38,468 bases of DNA from Nostoc mirabile CHAB5784 (lineage in GTDB: Bacteria > Cyanobacteriota > Cyanobacteriia > Cyanobacteriales > Nostocaceae), in the NCBI RefSeq assembly GCF_020829645.1, contig NZ_JAIVFS010000076.1:1-38468 (forward strand), in the 5' to 3' direction. Positions 1-8,535 of this stretch are shown here, one piece after another. The number at the start of each line of letters is the position of its first letter. The stretch's first letter is position 1. The notes beneath the pieces are model-generated. The model had not been told where the DNA came from, made no database searches, and worked only from the letters and a program-made list of their open reading frames with translations. The position numbers and the translations under genes are program-made.

Positions 1-163
1 CTGGAGCAGATATACTACAGAATTGTTAAAGGTCGCGGATGCTTTGAGGCTGACAAGATAATATTTTTAATCTCTAATTCCATTTGATTTGCGTTCTCTC
101 ATATCGCTTTTAGTCTAAACTCCAGTTCGTAGACGGGATTAATTTGTAGGTAGTACCAATCTG

Positions 164-1201
164 CTATAAATGCAGCCAGTAGTTTCTGAATGTTAACAAT
201 ATTTGCCGAATATCACGTAAAGCTTCTTTTTCTTGTTTACCTTTTTGTTGAAGTTCTTGAGAAGCATCTTCCCAATTCCATTTAGGTAAGGAAAACTGCA
301 CAAATTTATTACTTTGCAGTCCCCAAAATACAATGTTAAAATTCATTTGGTAGTCGCTGATGTCGCTATAGAGAATCGCCGTAGGCACTGTTTCTATCAC
401 GCTTTGCAACTGTCTCACACCAATGTCTGGAATTGGCTTTTTGAAATAGTCGCCATAAAATTCGACGGGACTCAAAGGATTTGTTGGCGGATAATGCTGC
501 CTGAGAAACTGACCAATTCCGTTGCGAATTTCAGTTTTGAGGTTGTTGTGAAATGAATCTGGACAATCTTTGCTAATTTCTGGCTTGGAAACCAAAATTA
601 GCAACCGATGTTGATTGTTTCCTAAAATTTGCTCGGTTTCTTGCCGATTTAAATTAGAAAACCAATTATGATTATCCCAATCATTTTGAATTTCCCTGAG
701 CTTAAGATTATTAGTATTCGCTTGCCGTTCCCCTAACAAATTGAGCAGTTTTTGGCTAAACTCCCGTTGCGCTTTTACTTGTTCTTTTTTCAACTGTAAG
801 TCTCGGTCTTTCTGTGCTATCTTAGCTTGCTCATAGAGGGCATCTTGTTGAAGTTTTTGTTGACTAAACTCCCGTTGCGCTTCTACTTGTTCTTTTTTCA
901 ACTGTAAGTCTCGGTCTTTCTGTGCTATCTTAGCTTGCTCAGAGAAGGCATCTTGTTGAAGTTTTTGTTGACTAAACTCCTGTTTCACTTGTAGTTGTTG
1001 TTCTTTCAACTGCAAGCTTCGTTTTGTATACGCCAACATTGCTTCCTGATAGCGGGAATCTTCTTTAACTTTCTGGGGCAATCCGGAACCACTTGTTCCT
1101 ATACCAGACTCTATTAATTTTTCCGTTAAAACTTTAACGCCTTCTGTGAGAAAAGTATTGATAAGTACTGTAGAAGTTACAAGTGTAACTGGATCAACCA
1201 T
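164..1201 (-). CDS. Coiled-coil protein of unknown function with a duplicated 36-residue heptad segment
   Basis: I do not recognise a named family. The 345-residue product begins with a short hydrophobic helix (about residues 5-30). A long Gln/Lys/Glu-rich coiled coil follows (about 60-160), containing two nearly identical 36-residue units that start REFSQQKLQQDA. The C-terminal half (about 175-345) looks globular, with several Trp and Tyr. There are no obvious catalytic motifs. The ATG is supported by TTAGGAGC a few bases upstream. It lies 88 bp downstream of another coiled-coil gene on the same strand, so the two are probably co-transcribed. The next gene upstream is a dynamin-like fragment, so a membrane-associated or scaffold role is possible, but that is inference only. 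Confidence 0.75.
   Translation of the reverse strand: MVDPVTLVTSTVLINTFLTEGVKVLTEKLIESGIGTSGSGLPQKVKEDSRYQEAMLAYTKRSLQLKEQQLQVKQEFSQQKLQQDAFSEQAKIAQKDRDLQLKKEQVEAQREFSQQKLQQDALYEQAKIAQKDRDLQLKKEQVKAQREFSQKLLNLLGERQANTNNLKLREIQNDWDNHNWFSNLNRQETEQILGNNQHRLLILVSKPEISKDCPDSFHNNLKTEIRNGIGQFLRQHYPPTNPLSPVEFYGDYFKKPIPDIGVRQLQSVIETVPTAILYSDISDYQMNFNIVFWGLQSNKFVQFSLPKWNWEDASQELQQKGKQEKEALRDIRQILLTFRNYWLHL
761..976. repeat. Two tandem 108-bp repeats inside the coiled-coil gene
   Basis: The unit starting CTCCCGTTGCGCTT recurs at 761 and 869, and a diverged third start (CTCCTGTTTCAC) sits at 977, giving a 108-bp (36-codon) period. The two complete copies differ at only a few bases, which implies recent duplication or ongoing homogenisation. 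The unit length keeps the heptad-like reading frame. Confidence 0.9.
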
Positions 1202-1289
1202 AATGCTCCTAAAGTTTCTTAGCGTTTCTATAAATCGTTTGAAAGAGTGAACGTTATCCTAGTATCAAAGTTCAAGATAAATTTCTTGT

Positions 1290-2303
1290 TTAAGACAGCC
1301 TAATGACTTCGGCAATATCTTTGGCTTCTTGAGCTAGGCAAGCAAATTTTGTGTATATAGTTTCCCAAAAAACAATAGAAGCATTGTTTGGATCAGATAG
1401 ATTTAGTAAGTTAGTGTTAGTTGTACATTGCTTAACAATAAAGTTGATTAGATCCTGTCGTCTTCCCTGGATAGTCTTGGCAGACCTTTCTGCTGCTTCT
1501 TTGATATTTAATTTAGTTTGCTCAACGTCTTTGTTGTAATCGCTGCTTACTGAAATTATGCTTCCGACGGCTGCACCTAAAAATGTTCCCAATCCTGGAA
1601 AGATTGCACTACCGATTAACGCACCTGTAGCTGCTGAACCTGCCATCTTTCCTTTTGAAATCATGCTGGCAACTTCAACGTTTGCTTTTGGTGAAGTAAG
1701 CTTCTGCCGAATCATCGATTCATCTTGCCTATTCAAGGGAGATTGCTGATATTGTTGCTGTAACTTGGAGATTCTTGCCAACAGGGTATTGGCTGTAACA
1801 TCAGTAGACTCTTTTAGAGAATTGGTTAGCTGTCGACTATAGGTATCGTCTCGTTGAAGCGACTCAGAATCTATCAGGTTAGCGATGCTAACACCATAGT
1901 TATAGGCTCGTTGTAGCCAATCGATAAGGCAGGTATCAATAGCACTCTCTAGCTCACGAACAAACTGCTGTTTTCTCTGTTCAGCTTTTTGTCGCTTTTG
2001 CTCTAGTTTATATTTTTCTTCTGCAAAGCGAGTCTTTTCTTGTTCTAGAATGAGTTGAGTTTTCTGAATAACCTCCTGTAGATTTCGTGCTGCATTAAAC
2101 CAACAGACACAATGAACGCGTGGATGTTTTATTGAATCAAAATTTAAAAGAAAACTATGTAAATCCCCTCCGCCAAAATCTTTATTATTGAACTTGCCAA
2201 CTGCTCTTCCAGAAATTGGTATAATTAATGGTTGCCACGTATCTGTAAAGCCGAGTTCGGGAGCAAAAAACTGTACCTTATAAAGCACCACCCGCAGAGC
2301 CAA
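1290..2303 (-). CDS. Coiled-coil protein with a glycine-zipper membrane segment, function unknown
   Basis: The 337-residue product has three visible parts: an N-terminal region of about 80 residues with beta-like composition, a charged coiled coil (about 85-120, rich in EEK/EQK), and a glycine-zipper hydrophobic segment near residues 215-250 (GSAATGALIGSAIFPGLG and onward) typical of membrane-inserting or pore-lining helices. The start overlaps the last 26 bp of the upstream chimeric ORF in another frame, and the first residues look like read-through of that sequence. The true N-terminus is therefore uncertain, and the gene may be 5'-truncated or frameshifted from its neighbour. Coiled coils and glycine zippers occur in partners of bacterial dynamins, which would fit the dynamin-like fragment upstream, but I cannot assign a family. 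Confidence 0.6.
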   Translation of the reverse strand: MALRVVLYKVQFFAPELGFTDTWQPLIIPISGRAVGKFNNKDFGGGDLHSFLLNFDSIKHPRVHCVCWFNAARNLQEVIQKTQLILEQEKTRFAEEKYKLEQKRQKAEQRKQQFVRELESAIDTCLIDWLQRAYNYGVSIANLIDSESLQRDDTYSRQLTNSLKESTDVTANTLLARISKLQQQYQQSPLNRQDESMIRQKLTSPKANVEVASMISKGKMAGSAATGALIGSAIFPGLGTFLGAAVGSIISVSSDYNKDVEQTKLNIKEAAERSAKTIQGRRQDLINFIVKQCTTNTNLLNLSDPNNASIVFWETIYTKFACLAQEAKDIAEVIRLS

Positions 2304-3318
2304 TCATTCCACGAAATCCACCAGCACCCCCAAAGATTAATGTGACATCTCCCAGTGCCAACCCCGCACCTGCACAAATAATCCGCTCTAGCAAACCAGT
2401 CGTCGATTTAGGAGCGTCTATTCCTGGTTTCCAATCAGTCATTTGAAAGCGGATATCTTGCAGACGGTTTTCGATTTGAGTAACTTCTTCACTGATATCA
2501 TTTTGAAGTGTTTGCAGAATCGGTTCTAAAGTTTTTTGTACACCTTGTTGATTTTTTGGGTTCTCTGCCCAAGCTTCTACTTGGGATATGATGATGTCCT
2601 GGCATATTTCGGAAGCTTCTTTACAGGCGGCTTTCTGGTAAAAATGCCCTTTGATTGTACCTACTGGACCTCGTAATGTATTCAGCGGACGGTCTTTTAA
2701 CTTATTAGGTAAATCTTCCCGTAACGCATTAATCATTGTTGTAAAACTCACATAGAGTTTAGCCTGGCATTGACTTTCATATCTGTCAATAATTTTTGAC
2801 AGTTTATCTTTACGCTTTTTGACTTCTTCCAGCTTTGGTTTAATTACCTCGTAGGTTTGTGCCAATTCTTTTGCTGTTTGTTGCAAACCAGAACAACGCG
2901 GTTGTATAGTTTCTTCCATCTGAGATGCAAGGATATCAGCTTTGCGAATAAATGTTTCAATGTGAGTTTGGAATTTTTCCCCCAGCAGAAATTCTGCTAA
3001 CCGACGCTCGAAAAATTCTAGTCCAGACTCTTCGACGAGTTGGGGATCTTTGTTGAATTTTCCTTGTTGCGCTTTCAGGGCATCAATAAAATAAATGTTA
3101 CGGGTAGTAAAATCCTGACCGTTGTATTTTTCCCCGCCATTTTCGCCCGCTACTAAACGGTTCCAAGCGAAGGCACGAAAACGCTCATCAGGCTTCTTGC
3201 CATTCCACTTCTGCCTACTGTAAGGCACATTCAGTAGATCAATCGCCCGTTTCTTCGCTGCTTCCCCCCGCCGATCATACTTACTTGTCGTACTTGGCGA
3301 CGCATGACCTGCAAGCAC
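2278..3318 (-). pseudogene. Chimera: tyrosine-recombinase C-terminus fused to a dynamin-like protein lacking its GTPase domain
   Basis: Residues 1-33 (LAGHASPSTTSKYDRRGE and onward, ending near LLNVPY) are the C-terminal box of a cyanobacterial tyrosine recombinase, with the H and catalytic Y of the LxxHxxxxTTxxY pattern. From about residue 45 the protein instead resembles the stalk of a bacterial dynamin-like protein: a segment YFIDALKAQQGKF, then EESGLEFFERRLAEFLLGE, long alpha-helical charged stretches, and a C-terminal glycine-rich hydrophobic segment (GAGLALGDVTLIFGGAGG). No P-loop, DxxG or NKxD GTPase motif is present. The GTG start lies inside the former recombinase gene, so the reading frame is a product of deletion and fusion. 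It could still be expressed, but neither parent activity is intact. The dynamin assignment is moderate; the recombinase tail is firm. Confidence 0.65.
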
Positions 3319-3610
3319 ACAACATTTTATTCGCCATTGCTGGGCTGTATTTTTCCATCAGCACTGATCTAACTGCGGCTGTGTGCTGGTAACGCAACTT
3401 TGACCAGTCCAAAGTGCTTGCATCACAAGTGCCATTAGTTAGCAGTTGGGCGATCGCGTTGAGTGCTTCCCGCATCGTCCGCCTTGAACCTTCCCCAAGA
3501 CTGTTGATATAAACTTCAGCTGGGTGCATTGTTAGCGGTACTGGTTCAGTTAACGCCAGCGACTCAGGGTTGGAATTGTCAGCGATCGCGTAGGTGTTCA
3601 CGGCAGTCAA
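3281..3610 (-). pseudogene. N-terminal fragment of a tyrosine recombinase (integrase), truncated
   Basis: The segment from about residue 28 (MHPAEVYINSLGEGSRRTMR) to NKMLCA is the SAM-like core-binding domain of cyanobacterial phage-type integrases. It should continue into a catalytic domain of about 180 residues with the R-K-H-R-H-Y residues. Here the frame stops nine residues after MLCAC. The recombinase C-terminal box resumes at once in another frame (3318 leftward), so the whole catalytic core is deleted. The apparent junction shares a short CTTGC-type sequence expected of both parents, suggesting microhomology deletion. The proposed start is TTG, and a GTG three codons later is an alternative. 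The enzyme must be dead. Confidence 0.8.
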
Positions 3611-3824
3611 TCAAGAGCTTTAAACTAGATCCTCCCTCAAATGTGCCGGACTGTATACATCCCAGACCCCCCGGATTGCGAGAACCATTCTTCTCTACAC
3701 CTATTTCGCTTCTAAGCCTTGCTGTGGCTTTATTGCAATTATTCGTAATCTTGAATACTGAGCCTACTTTGGTCACGGCTTAGGAATATTATTCAGTGTC
3801 ATCCAGGCGAAATTTATGGGGATT

Positions 3825-4334
3825 TTAGAGAGTTATACGTTTGTTGATGGCTTGTTTATAGCGTTCTGATTCGCGGATTGAAGGTAGAACTAACTTTTCG
3901 CCTACTTCATCGCACATTCCATCTACCGCAGCCCGACTTTCTTGGGCTTGAGTGTTAAACCAGCGGTCGCGGAAGGGTAGTATACCTAAGATTTCAGCAT
4001 TCGTTGCCCCGACATCGCGCAATCCGCTTAGTAAGTCGAGCGTCCGCACGAGCGAACCGTAACCTTTGACCGATGCTTCTGCGGGAATGATTAAAAAATC
4101 TGCTGCGCCAATTACTGTTAAACAAATTTGCGATCGCTGGGGTGGGGCATCGATAATGCAAACTTGGAAAATTTGGCTGATGGCTTCTAATGTGGAAGTC
4201 AACAAGGAAGTAACTGATGAAGCCAGATTTGTTGACGTTTTGTTTACGAGCGCACCAACTGCCCAAGCTGAAAATCTAGGATTGTTGGGCAGAATCGCTG
4301 TACTCAATACGGCGCTCTTGGAACCATTTCGCAA
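3825..4334 (-). pseudogene. ParA/Soj-type ATPase remnant lacking the P-loop
   Basis: The 169-residue frame contains the Walker B-like stretch VCIIDAPPQRSQICLTVIGAA, followed by DFLIIPAEASVKGYGSLVRTL. Both are characteristic of ParA/MinD partition ATPases, as is the downstream MCDEVGEKLVLPSIRESERY region. ParA proteins normally have about 250 or more residues and start with a KGGxGKT P-loop. That whole N-terminal third is missing, the only available start is TTG, and a TGA sits in frame just before it. The relic points to a former plasmid or integrated element, consistent with the recombinase debris next door. It is very unlikely to bind ATP. Confidence 0.7.
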
Positions 4335-4416
4335 TCAACCAAGTAGGTCAGAGGTACGCAACTGTTTTCTGAAACTGTTCACCGTAATTGCAGACTCACA
4401 ACGCAAAGCCAAGCTC

Positions 4417-4448
4417 AATTCGCAATTCGCAATTCGCAATTCGCAATT
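4417..4448. repeat. STRR heptamer array, (AATTCGC)4-AATT, left arm of an inverted pair
   Basis: Four perfect AATTCGC heptamers followed by AATT. Short tandemly repeated heptamers of this kind are a hallmark of heterocystous cyanobacteria. The array is the exact reverse complement of the one at 4839-4870 and lies just upstream of the four-helix-bundle gene's ribosome binding site. Confidence 0.95.
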
Positions 4449-4468
4449 TTAAGAAAGGAACCAAATGT

Positions 4469-4840
4469 ATGAATCAAAATATTAGTATTGCTGATAGAAC
4501 CAAAGCCTTGGCGATAAGAATAGTTAAAGCTTGTACTTTCTTAGATGAAAAGCCTGGAGTTTGTCGAACATTATCAAAACAGTTACTCCGAAGTGGTACT
4601 TCCATTGGAGCTAATGTTAGAGAAGCCCAATCTGCTCAATCTGATAAAGACTTTCTCAGCAAATTGGAAATTGCACTTAAAGAAGAAAGAGAAACTGAGT
4701 ATTGGTTAGAAATATTAATAGAATCGGAATTGGTTGAGAAGATTAAGTTTGAGCTTCTTCTTCAAGAAACTAAAGAAGTTGGAAAAATTCTAGTTGCTTC
4801 TACTCGAAAAATCAAAGATAAAATAAACAATCGAAATTAA
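4469..4840 (+). CDS. Four-helix bundle protein (23S rRNA intervening-sequence / S23 family)
   Basis: The 123-residue product shows the family's landmarks: helix 1 with a VKACTFLDEKPGV-like turn, the signature SKQLLRSGTSIGANVREA, then the acidic DKDFLSKLEIALKEERETEYWL helix and a C-terminal helix ending in Lys/Asn. Members form pentamers of four-helix bundles and are encoded in 23S rRNA insertions, in diversity-generating retroelements (Avd) and as free-standing genes. The cellular role of the free-standing type is not established. I chose ATG 4469 because AAGAAAGGAA lies just upstream. An in-frame ATG at 4388 would translate the STRR array into low-complexity residues and is less likely. The gene fills the interval between two inverted STRR arrays exactly. 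Confidence 0.85.
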   Translation: MNQNISIADRTKALAIRIVKACTFLDEKPGVCRTLSKQLLRSGTSIGANVREAQSAQSDKDFLSKLEIALKEERETEYWLEILIESELVEKIKFELLLQETKEVGKILVASTRKIKDKINNRN

Positions 4841-4870
4841 TTGCGAATTGCGAATTGCGAATTGCGAATT
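4839..4870. repeat. STRR heptamer array, (AATTGCG)4-AATT, right arm of an inverted pair
   Basis: Four perfect AATTGCG heptamers plus AATT, the exact 32-bp reverse complement of 4417-4448. The first two bases overlap the TAA stop codon of the four-helix-bundle gene. Confidence 0.95.
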
Positions 4871-4894
4871 GTTTTTGATGAGCAGGAATTAATC

Positions 4895-5125
4895 ATGAAT
4901 TTGTCGCAAGCTTACCAACAGTGGGAAGAAACTACAAGACAACAAGGGCAACGTGATGTTGTAGAAAACTTGTTAAGATTCCGGTTTGGTTCTGTGGATG
5001 AAGAACTTTCAAGAGTAGTTGATAGTTTGTTACAGTTAACTCCAGATGACTTTGCCAGAGTTTTACTGGAATTATCTACTTTATCTCGTGAAGAGTTGTT
5101 AACAAGATTTAATTCACACCAATAA
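4895..5125 (+). CDS. Small DUF4351-like protein
   Basis: The product has 76 residues. It carries a short YQQWEETTRQQGQRDVVE helix, then LLRFRFGSVDEELSRVVDSLL, LTPDDFARVLLELSTLS and REELLTRF. This is the pattern of the DUF4351 tail commonly found at the C-terminus of Rpn/PD-(D/E)XK transposase-like nucleases. Here the nuclease part is absent, so this is either an independent small protein or the surviving tail of a larger gene. ATG 4895 is preferred over an in-frame ATG at 4841, because the latter would read through the STRR array. It is 54 bp downstream of the four-helix-bundle gene and on the same strand. Confidence 0.6.
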   Translation: MNLSQAYQQWEETTRQQGQRDVVENLLRFRFGSVDEELSRVVDSLLQLTPDDFARVLLELSTLSREELLTRFNSHQ

Positions 5126-5258
5126 TCTGTAACTACTAATAATTATTAGTGAAAAGCGCTTTTGTGAAATCAAGAGCGCTGTTTTATTGGCTCTACGCTT
5201 TATACATGGTGACTAAAGGGCTTCGCCACAACTAAAGCGAAAATGTTGGTATAAACAA

Positions 5259-5931
5259 ATGACCCCTGAACAAACATCAGAATTACTCGCTGTCCTAATG
5301 CGCCAGGAAGAATTACTCAAGCAGTTGGTCGCTTCAATCAATAAGCCGAAACTGGGATTGCACTCTGAAGCTGGCAGTTGCTCTCATCTACTGCAATCGT
5401 CAGCACGGAGGGCTGTGGTACAAGCTAAATGGTGAACCGACTGCTGTTCCTCAAACTGCCTTAACTGGATATCTTAAAGAACTGCGGTTTGAGAATACAG
5501 AACGCCGTAAGAAAGAAACCTGCAAGTTGCTAATAACTATTCAAGCAGACCGGACGTATATCTTAGAATCAGGCTACGATACGCATTTTTCAAAGTGCAT
5601 ACTTGCGGCGATCGCAACTTTGACCCCACAACAATTATATTCTCCCATCACACTACAACCACAGCCAGGGACAGATGAAAATGTGTTGTTCTGTCGGGTA
5701 TGGGTAGGGTCGGAATTAGTTATGGCATCCTACAACGAGCAAACAGAGTGGCGAGAAATCTGGGAACAGGCTTTAGCTCGGATTGAAGATGAATGGTTGC
5801 ATCTCAAGCGTGACGAGCTTGCTGGTCAAGTTTTTGAGGATGAATATGAATTAGCGATCGCTATTATTGATGGTATAAATAACCGAGCTAACCACGGACA
5901 GTATCAAGTTGAGCGTTTTACGTTTAATTAG
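5259..5931 (+). pseudogene. Frameshifted gene for a conserved-type hypothetical protein
   Basis: Starting at ATG 5259, an acidic, leucine-rich N-terminus (TPEQTSELLAVLMRQEELLK) is read and stops at a TGA near 5430. From about 5350 the adjacent frame continues without a break (IYCNRQHGGLWYKLNGEPT, then KKETCKLLITIQADRTYIL) to the stop at 5931. The two parts read as one protein of about 220 residues split by a single frameshift between roughly 5300 and 5360. I do not recognise the family. The C-terminal 134 residues could still be made from a downstream start near 5527. The GC and codon use look like the neighbours. Confidence 0.55.
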
Positions 5932-5998
5932 GTTGACCTACTTAAGAGTTTTAATTGATTGCAATAAATAAATTAGGAGTTTTAGTAATAAACCACGT

Positions 5999-6024
5999 CT
6001 ATAGGACTCCTACTTGAGTTTTGA
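5999..6024. repeat. Left terminal inverted repeat of the IS630-type element
   Basis: CTATAGGACTCCTACTTGAG and six more bases. It matches the reverse complement of 7201-7226 at 24 of 26 positions. A TA at 6000-6001 is the likely target duplication. Confidence 0.85.
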
Positions 6025-7223
6025 ACAGAAGTACGAGAAAATACTGCTGGGTGTACAAGTCTAACTGAGAACAATGATAAGCCAGTGTTTCCAATTTGCC
6101 AGATCCACAACGAAAGTACTACAGCAACAGTCAACAGACGGAACAGCACTTTGTGCGACAATACCGGACGAGACGGTTAGTGCGATCGCAGGCTTAGACG
6201 ACTTGATTGCACAATGTCGAGATTCTCGTGAGGCAAGAAAAGCATAGGCAATTCCCCCTAATTTATCAAGGTTACTTGTACGACGAAATTCAGTCAATTT
6301 TAGGCGGATCACGAGGGTCAATAACAGGCTGGAAACAAGCCTACAACAGACATGGAATTGAAGGCTTAAGATTGAACTATAAAGGGAGAAAAAGCTATTT
6401 AAGTTTGTCCGAGCGCTTATAGGTGCCGAGTTGGTTACAATCTAAGAATTGCTGGGAACTAGGGGAGTTAGAATACAAGTTGGCTTTTGAGTACAACGTA
6501 GTTTACTTAATCTTTGCAGAGTTATTACGACTTATTTAGTGAGGCAGGAATTAGCTGGAAAAAAACAACAAAGTTGAATCCAAATGCTGAAGAGCGAAGC
6601 TGTTGCGAAAAAAAAAAGATTCAAACGTTGTTGGCACAACGAAGAGTTGAAATCGAAACTGGAGAACTCAGGGTCTTGTTAATTGATGAGTGTCATTTAA
6701 TGTGGGGAGATTTGAGTGGTTATGTTTGGGGAACAAGCGACCAAGAAATAGCCATTCGGTGTAGTTAACGAACGAGAGAAACAAACATATTATGGTGCAA
6801 TTGATTATGTTGAAGGAAAGTTACTACTGAAAGCCTACGATACCGGGAATTCCGAATCAACTATTGATTACCTGCAATATTTAATAACTCAATCTCCTGA
6901 CCAAAGATTACTAATTTTTTGGGACGGAGCAACTTCCCATCGTTCCAATAAAATCAAAGCTTTTTTGGAATCTCTAAATAGAGATTTACCACAAGAACAA
7001 TGTATTATACATTGTGAACGCTAAAGCTCCTAATTGCCCGGTACAAAATCCGATTGAAGATATATGGTTACAAGCTAAAACATGGGTTAGGCGTTTTTGT
7101 GCCTTGATTCATTCATTTTCGCATTTAAAATGGATGTTTGAGTGGTTTATTAGACACACAAACGAGTGATTTTGACACTCTACAGATGTACGGAGCTTAT
7201 TCAAAAATCAAATAGGAGTCCTA
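6002..7223 (+). mobile_element. IS630/Tc1-mariner-family insertion sequence, decayed
   Basis: The element is bounded by near-perfect inverted repeats that start TAGGACTCCTA and flanked by TA dinucleotides (6000-6001 and 7224-7225), the target duplication typical of IS630/Tc1 elements. The inside is filled by one transposase gene on the plus strand with multiple lesions. The element ends 20 bp beyond the trpB stop codon, so it sits at the boundary between the debris flank and the trp block. The ends look intact, so it could still be mobilised by a transposase supplied in trans. Confidence 0.8.
6074..7169 (+). pseudogene. IS630-family transposase with several frameshifts and a nonsense codon
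   Basis: Reading across frames recovers a whole IS630 transposase: an N-terminal helix-turn-helix (GSITGWKQAYNRHGIEGLRL, then GRKSYLS), a linker (SYYDLFSEAGISWKKT), and a DDE catalytic domain with LLIDECHLMWGD, LLIFWDGATSHRS and QNPIEDIWLQAK supplying the D, D and E. Breaks are visible near 6240, at an in-frame TAG after SERL (about 6420), near 6510, near 6762 and near 7015. No functional enzyme can result from normal translation. Confidence 0.85.
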
Positions 7224-7226
7224 TAG
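7201..7226. repeat. Right terminal inverted repeat of the IS630-type element
   Basis: TCAAAAATCAAATAGGAGTC and six more bases. It pairs with 5999-6024 with two mismatches. It lies just 3' of trpB and contains no terminator-like T tract on the trp strand. Confidence 0.85.
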
Positions 7227-7243
7227 CAACTTGGGTTAAATAC

Positions 7244-8497
7244 TTAAGCTTGATTTAGGTTAAGAAACTTGACAACAGTTTGTACATCTTTGTCTCCGCG
7301 TCCAGAAAAGTTGACCACAACTCGGGGACTACCAGTTAGTTGTGGGCAAAGTATTTCCAAGTATGCGATCGCATGAGCCGTTTCCAGGGCGGGAATAACT
7401 CCTTCTAGTTGAGAGATCAACTCAAATGCGGCTAAAGCTTGTTGGTCTGTGATGCTGTAATATTCAGCCCGCCCAATCTCTTTGAGATAACTGTGTTCAG
7501 GCCCAACACCAGGATAATCTAGACCAGCACTGATAGAATGTGCCTCTACAATCTGACCATCCTCATCTTGTAGCACATAACTCATAGCACCGTGCAGAAC
7601 TCCTACTCTGCCTCGTGTTAGAGTTGCTGCGTGCTTATCGGTATCAATACCTTCACCTGCCGCCTCAACTCCAATTAGGCGTACAGATGGCTCATCTACA
7701 AAATCATGGAAAAGTCCGATCGCATTAGAACCTCCACCGACACAAGCTAGAAGAATATCTGGTAATCCTCCCCATTTTTCTAGGGCTTGAGCGCGAGTTT
7801 CTTGACCTATTATTGCTTGAAAGTATCGTACCATCATTGGGTAGGGATGTGGCCCAGCAACTGATCCCAAAATATAGTGGGTTGTTTCCACATTTGTCAC
7901 CCAATCCCGAATTGCTTCTGAGGTTGCATCTTTAAGAGTTCCTGTTCCTGCTTCTACGGGTCTAACTTCTGCTCCCATCAGGCGCATCCGAAATACATTG
8001 AGGGCCTGCCGTTCCATATCGTGAATGCCCATGTAAATCACACATTGTAGACCGAAACGAGCGCATACAGTTGCTGTGGCTACACCATGCTGACCGGCTC
8101 CTGTTTCTGCAACAATGCGCTGTTTGCCCATGCGCTTGGCTAAAAGTACTTGCCCTAGAGCGTTATTAATTTTATGCGCTCCTGTATGATTTAAATCTTC
8201 ACGTTTGAGATATATCTGCGGCCCTGTACCATCAGGTCTAGCGTAGCGGGCAGTGAGTCGTTGTGCAAAGTAGAGGGGGGTAGCACGTCCAACGTAATCC
8301 CGCAGCATTTCCTGAAGCTCATTTTGGAATAGCGGCTCGTTGTGGTATTTTTGAAATGCCGTTTCTAACTCAGTAAGAGCCGACATTAAAGTTTCTGGTA
8401 CATACTTACCACCAAATTGGCCAAATCTACCAAGTGCATTAGGTTGCTGTTTGTTTAGTGGAGTTGAAAGAGCAATGGTTTGTGTGTTTAATAACAT
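7244..8497 (-). CDS. trpB: Tryptophan synthase beta chain
   Basis: PLP enzyme that condenses indole and serine to tryptophan in the alpha2beta2 complex with TrpA. The 417 residues match the usual TrpB length. Visible landmarks are the N-terminal RFGQFGGKYVPETL, the PLP lysine in HTGAHKINN, the ammonia-tunnel region GAGQHGVATAT, the phosphate-binding GGGSNAIG loop and GLDYPGVGPEHS. ATG 8497 has CGGAGA upstream. It is the last gene of a trpEG-trpC-trpA-trpB series, with 38 bp to trpA. The N-terminal motif reappears at the start of the ThDP enzyme at 22070. Cyanobacteria normally carry another trpB elsewhere, so this is probably a cluster-dedicated copy (inference). Confidence 0.97.
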   Translation of the reverse strand: MLLNTQTIALSTPLNKQQPNALGRFGQFGGKYVPETLMSALTELETAFQKYHNEPLFQNELQEMLRDYVGRATPLYFAQRLTARYARPDGTGPQIYLKREDLNHTGAHKINNALGQVLLAKRMGKQRIVAETGAGQHGVATATVCARFGLQCVIYMGIHDMERQALNVFRMRLMGAEVRPVEAGTGTLKDATSEAIRDWVTNVETTHYILGSVAGPHPYPMMVRYFQAIIGQETRAQALEKWGGLPDILLACVGGGSNAIGLFHDFVDEPSVRLIGVEAAGEGIDTDKHAATLTRGRVGVLHGAMSYVLQDEDGQIVEAHSISAGLDYPGVGPEHSYLKEIGRAEYYSITDQQALAAFELISQLEGVIPALETAHAIAYLEILCPQLTGSPRVVVNFSGRGDKDVQTVVKFLNLNQA

Positions 8498-8535
8498 AAA
8501 ATCTCCGAACTTTTATCGTGTGTTTGCGTAAATAT

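Noticed and set aside
3529..3783. Plus-strand frame of 84 codons opposite the recombinase start
   Set aside because: It is antisense to the recognisable recombinase domain and has no family pattern or ribosome binding site.
4388..4468. Earlier start for the four-helix-bundle gene at 4388
   Set aside because: The added residues are only the translated STRR heptamers, and a ribosome binding site precedes ATG 4469.
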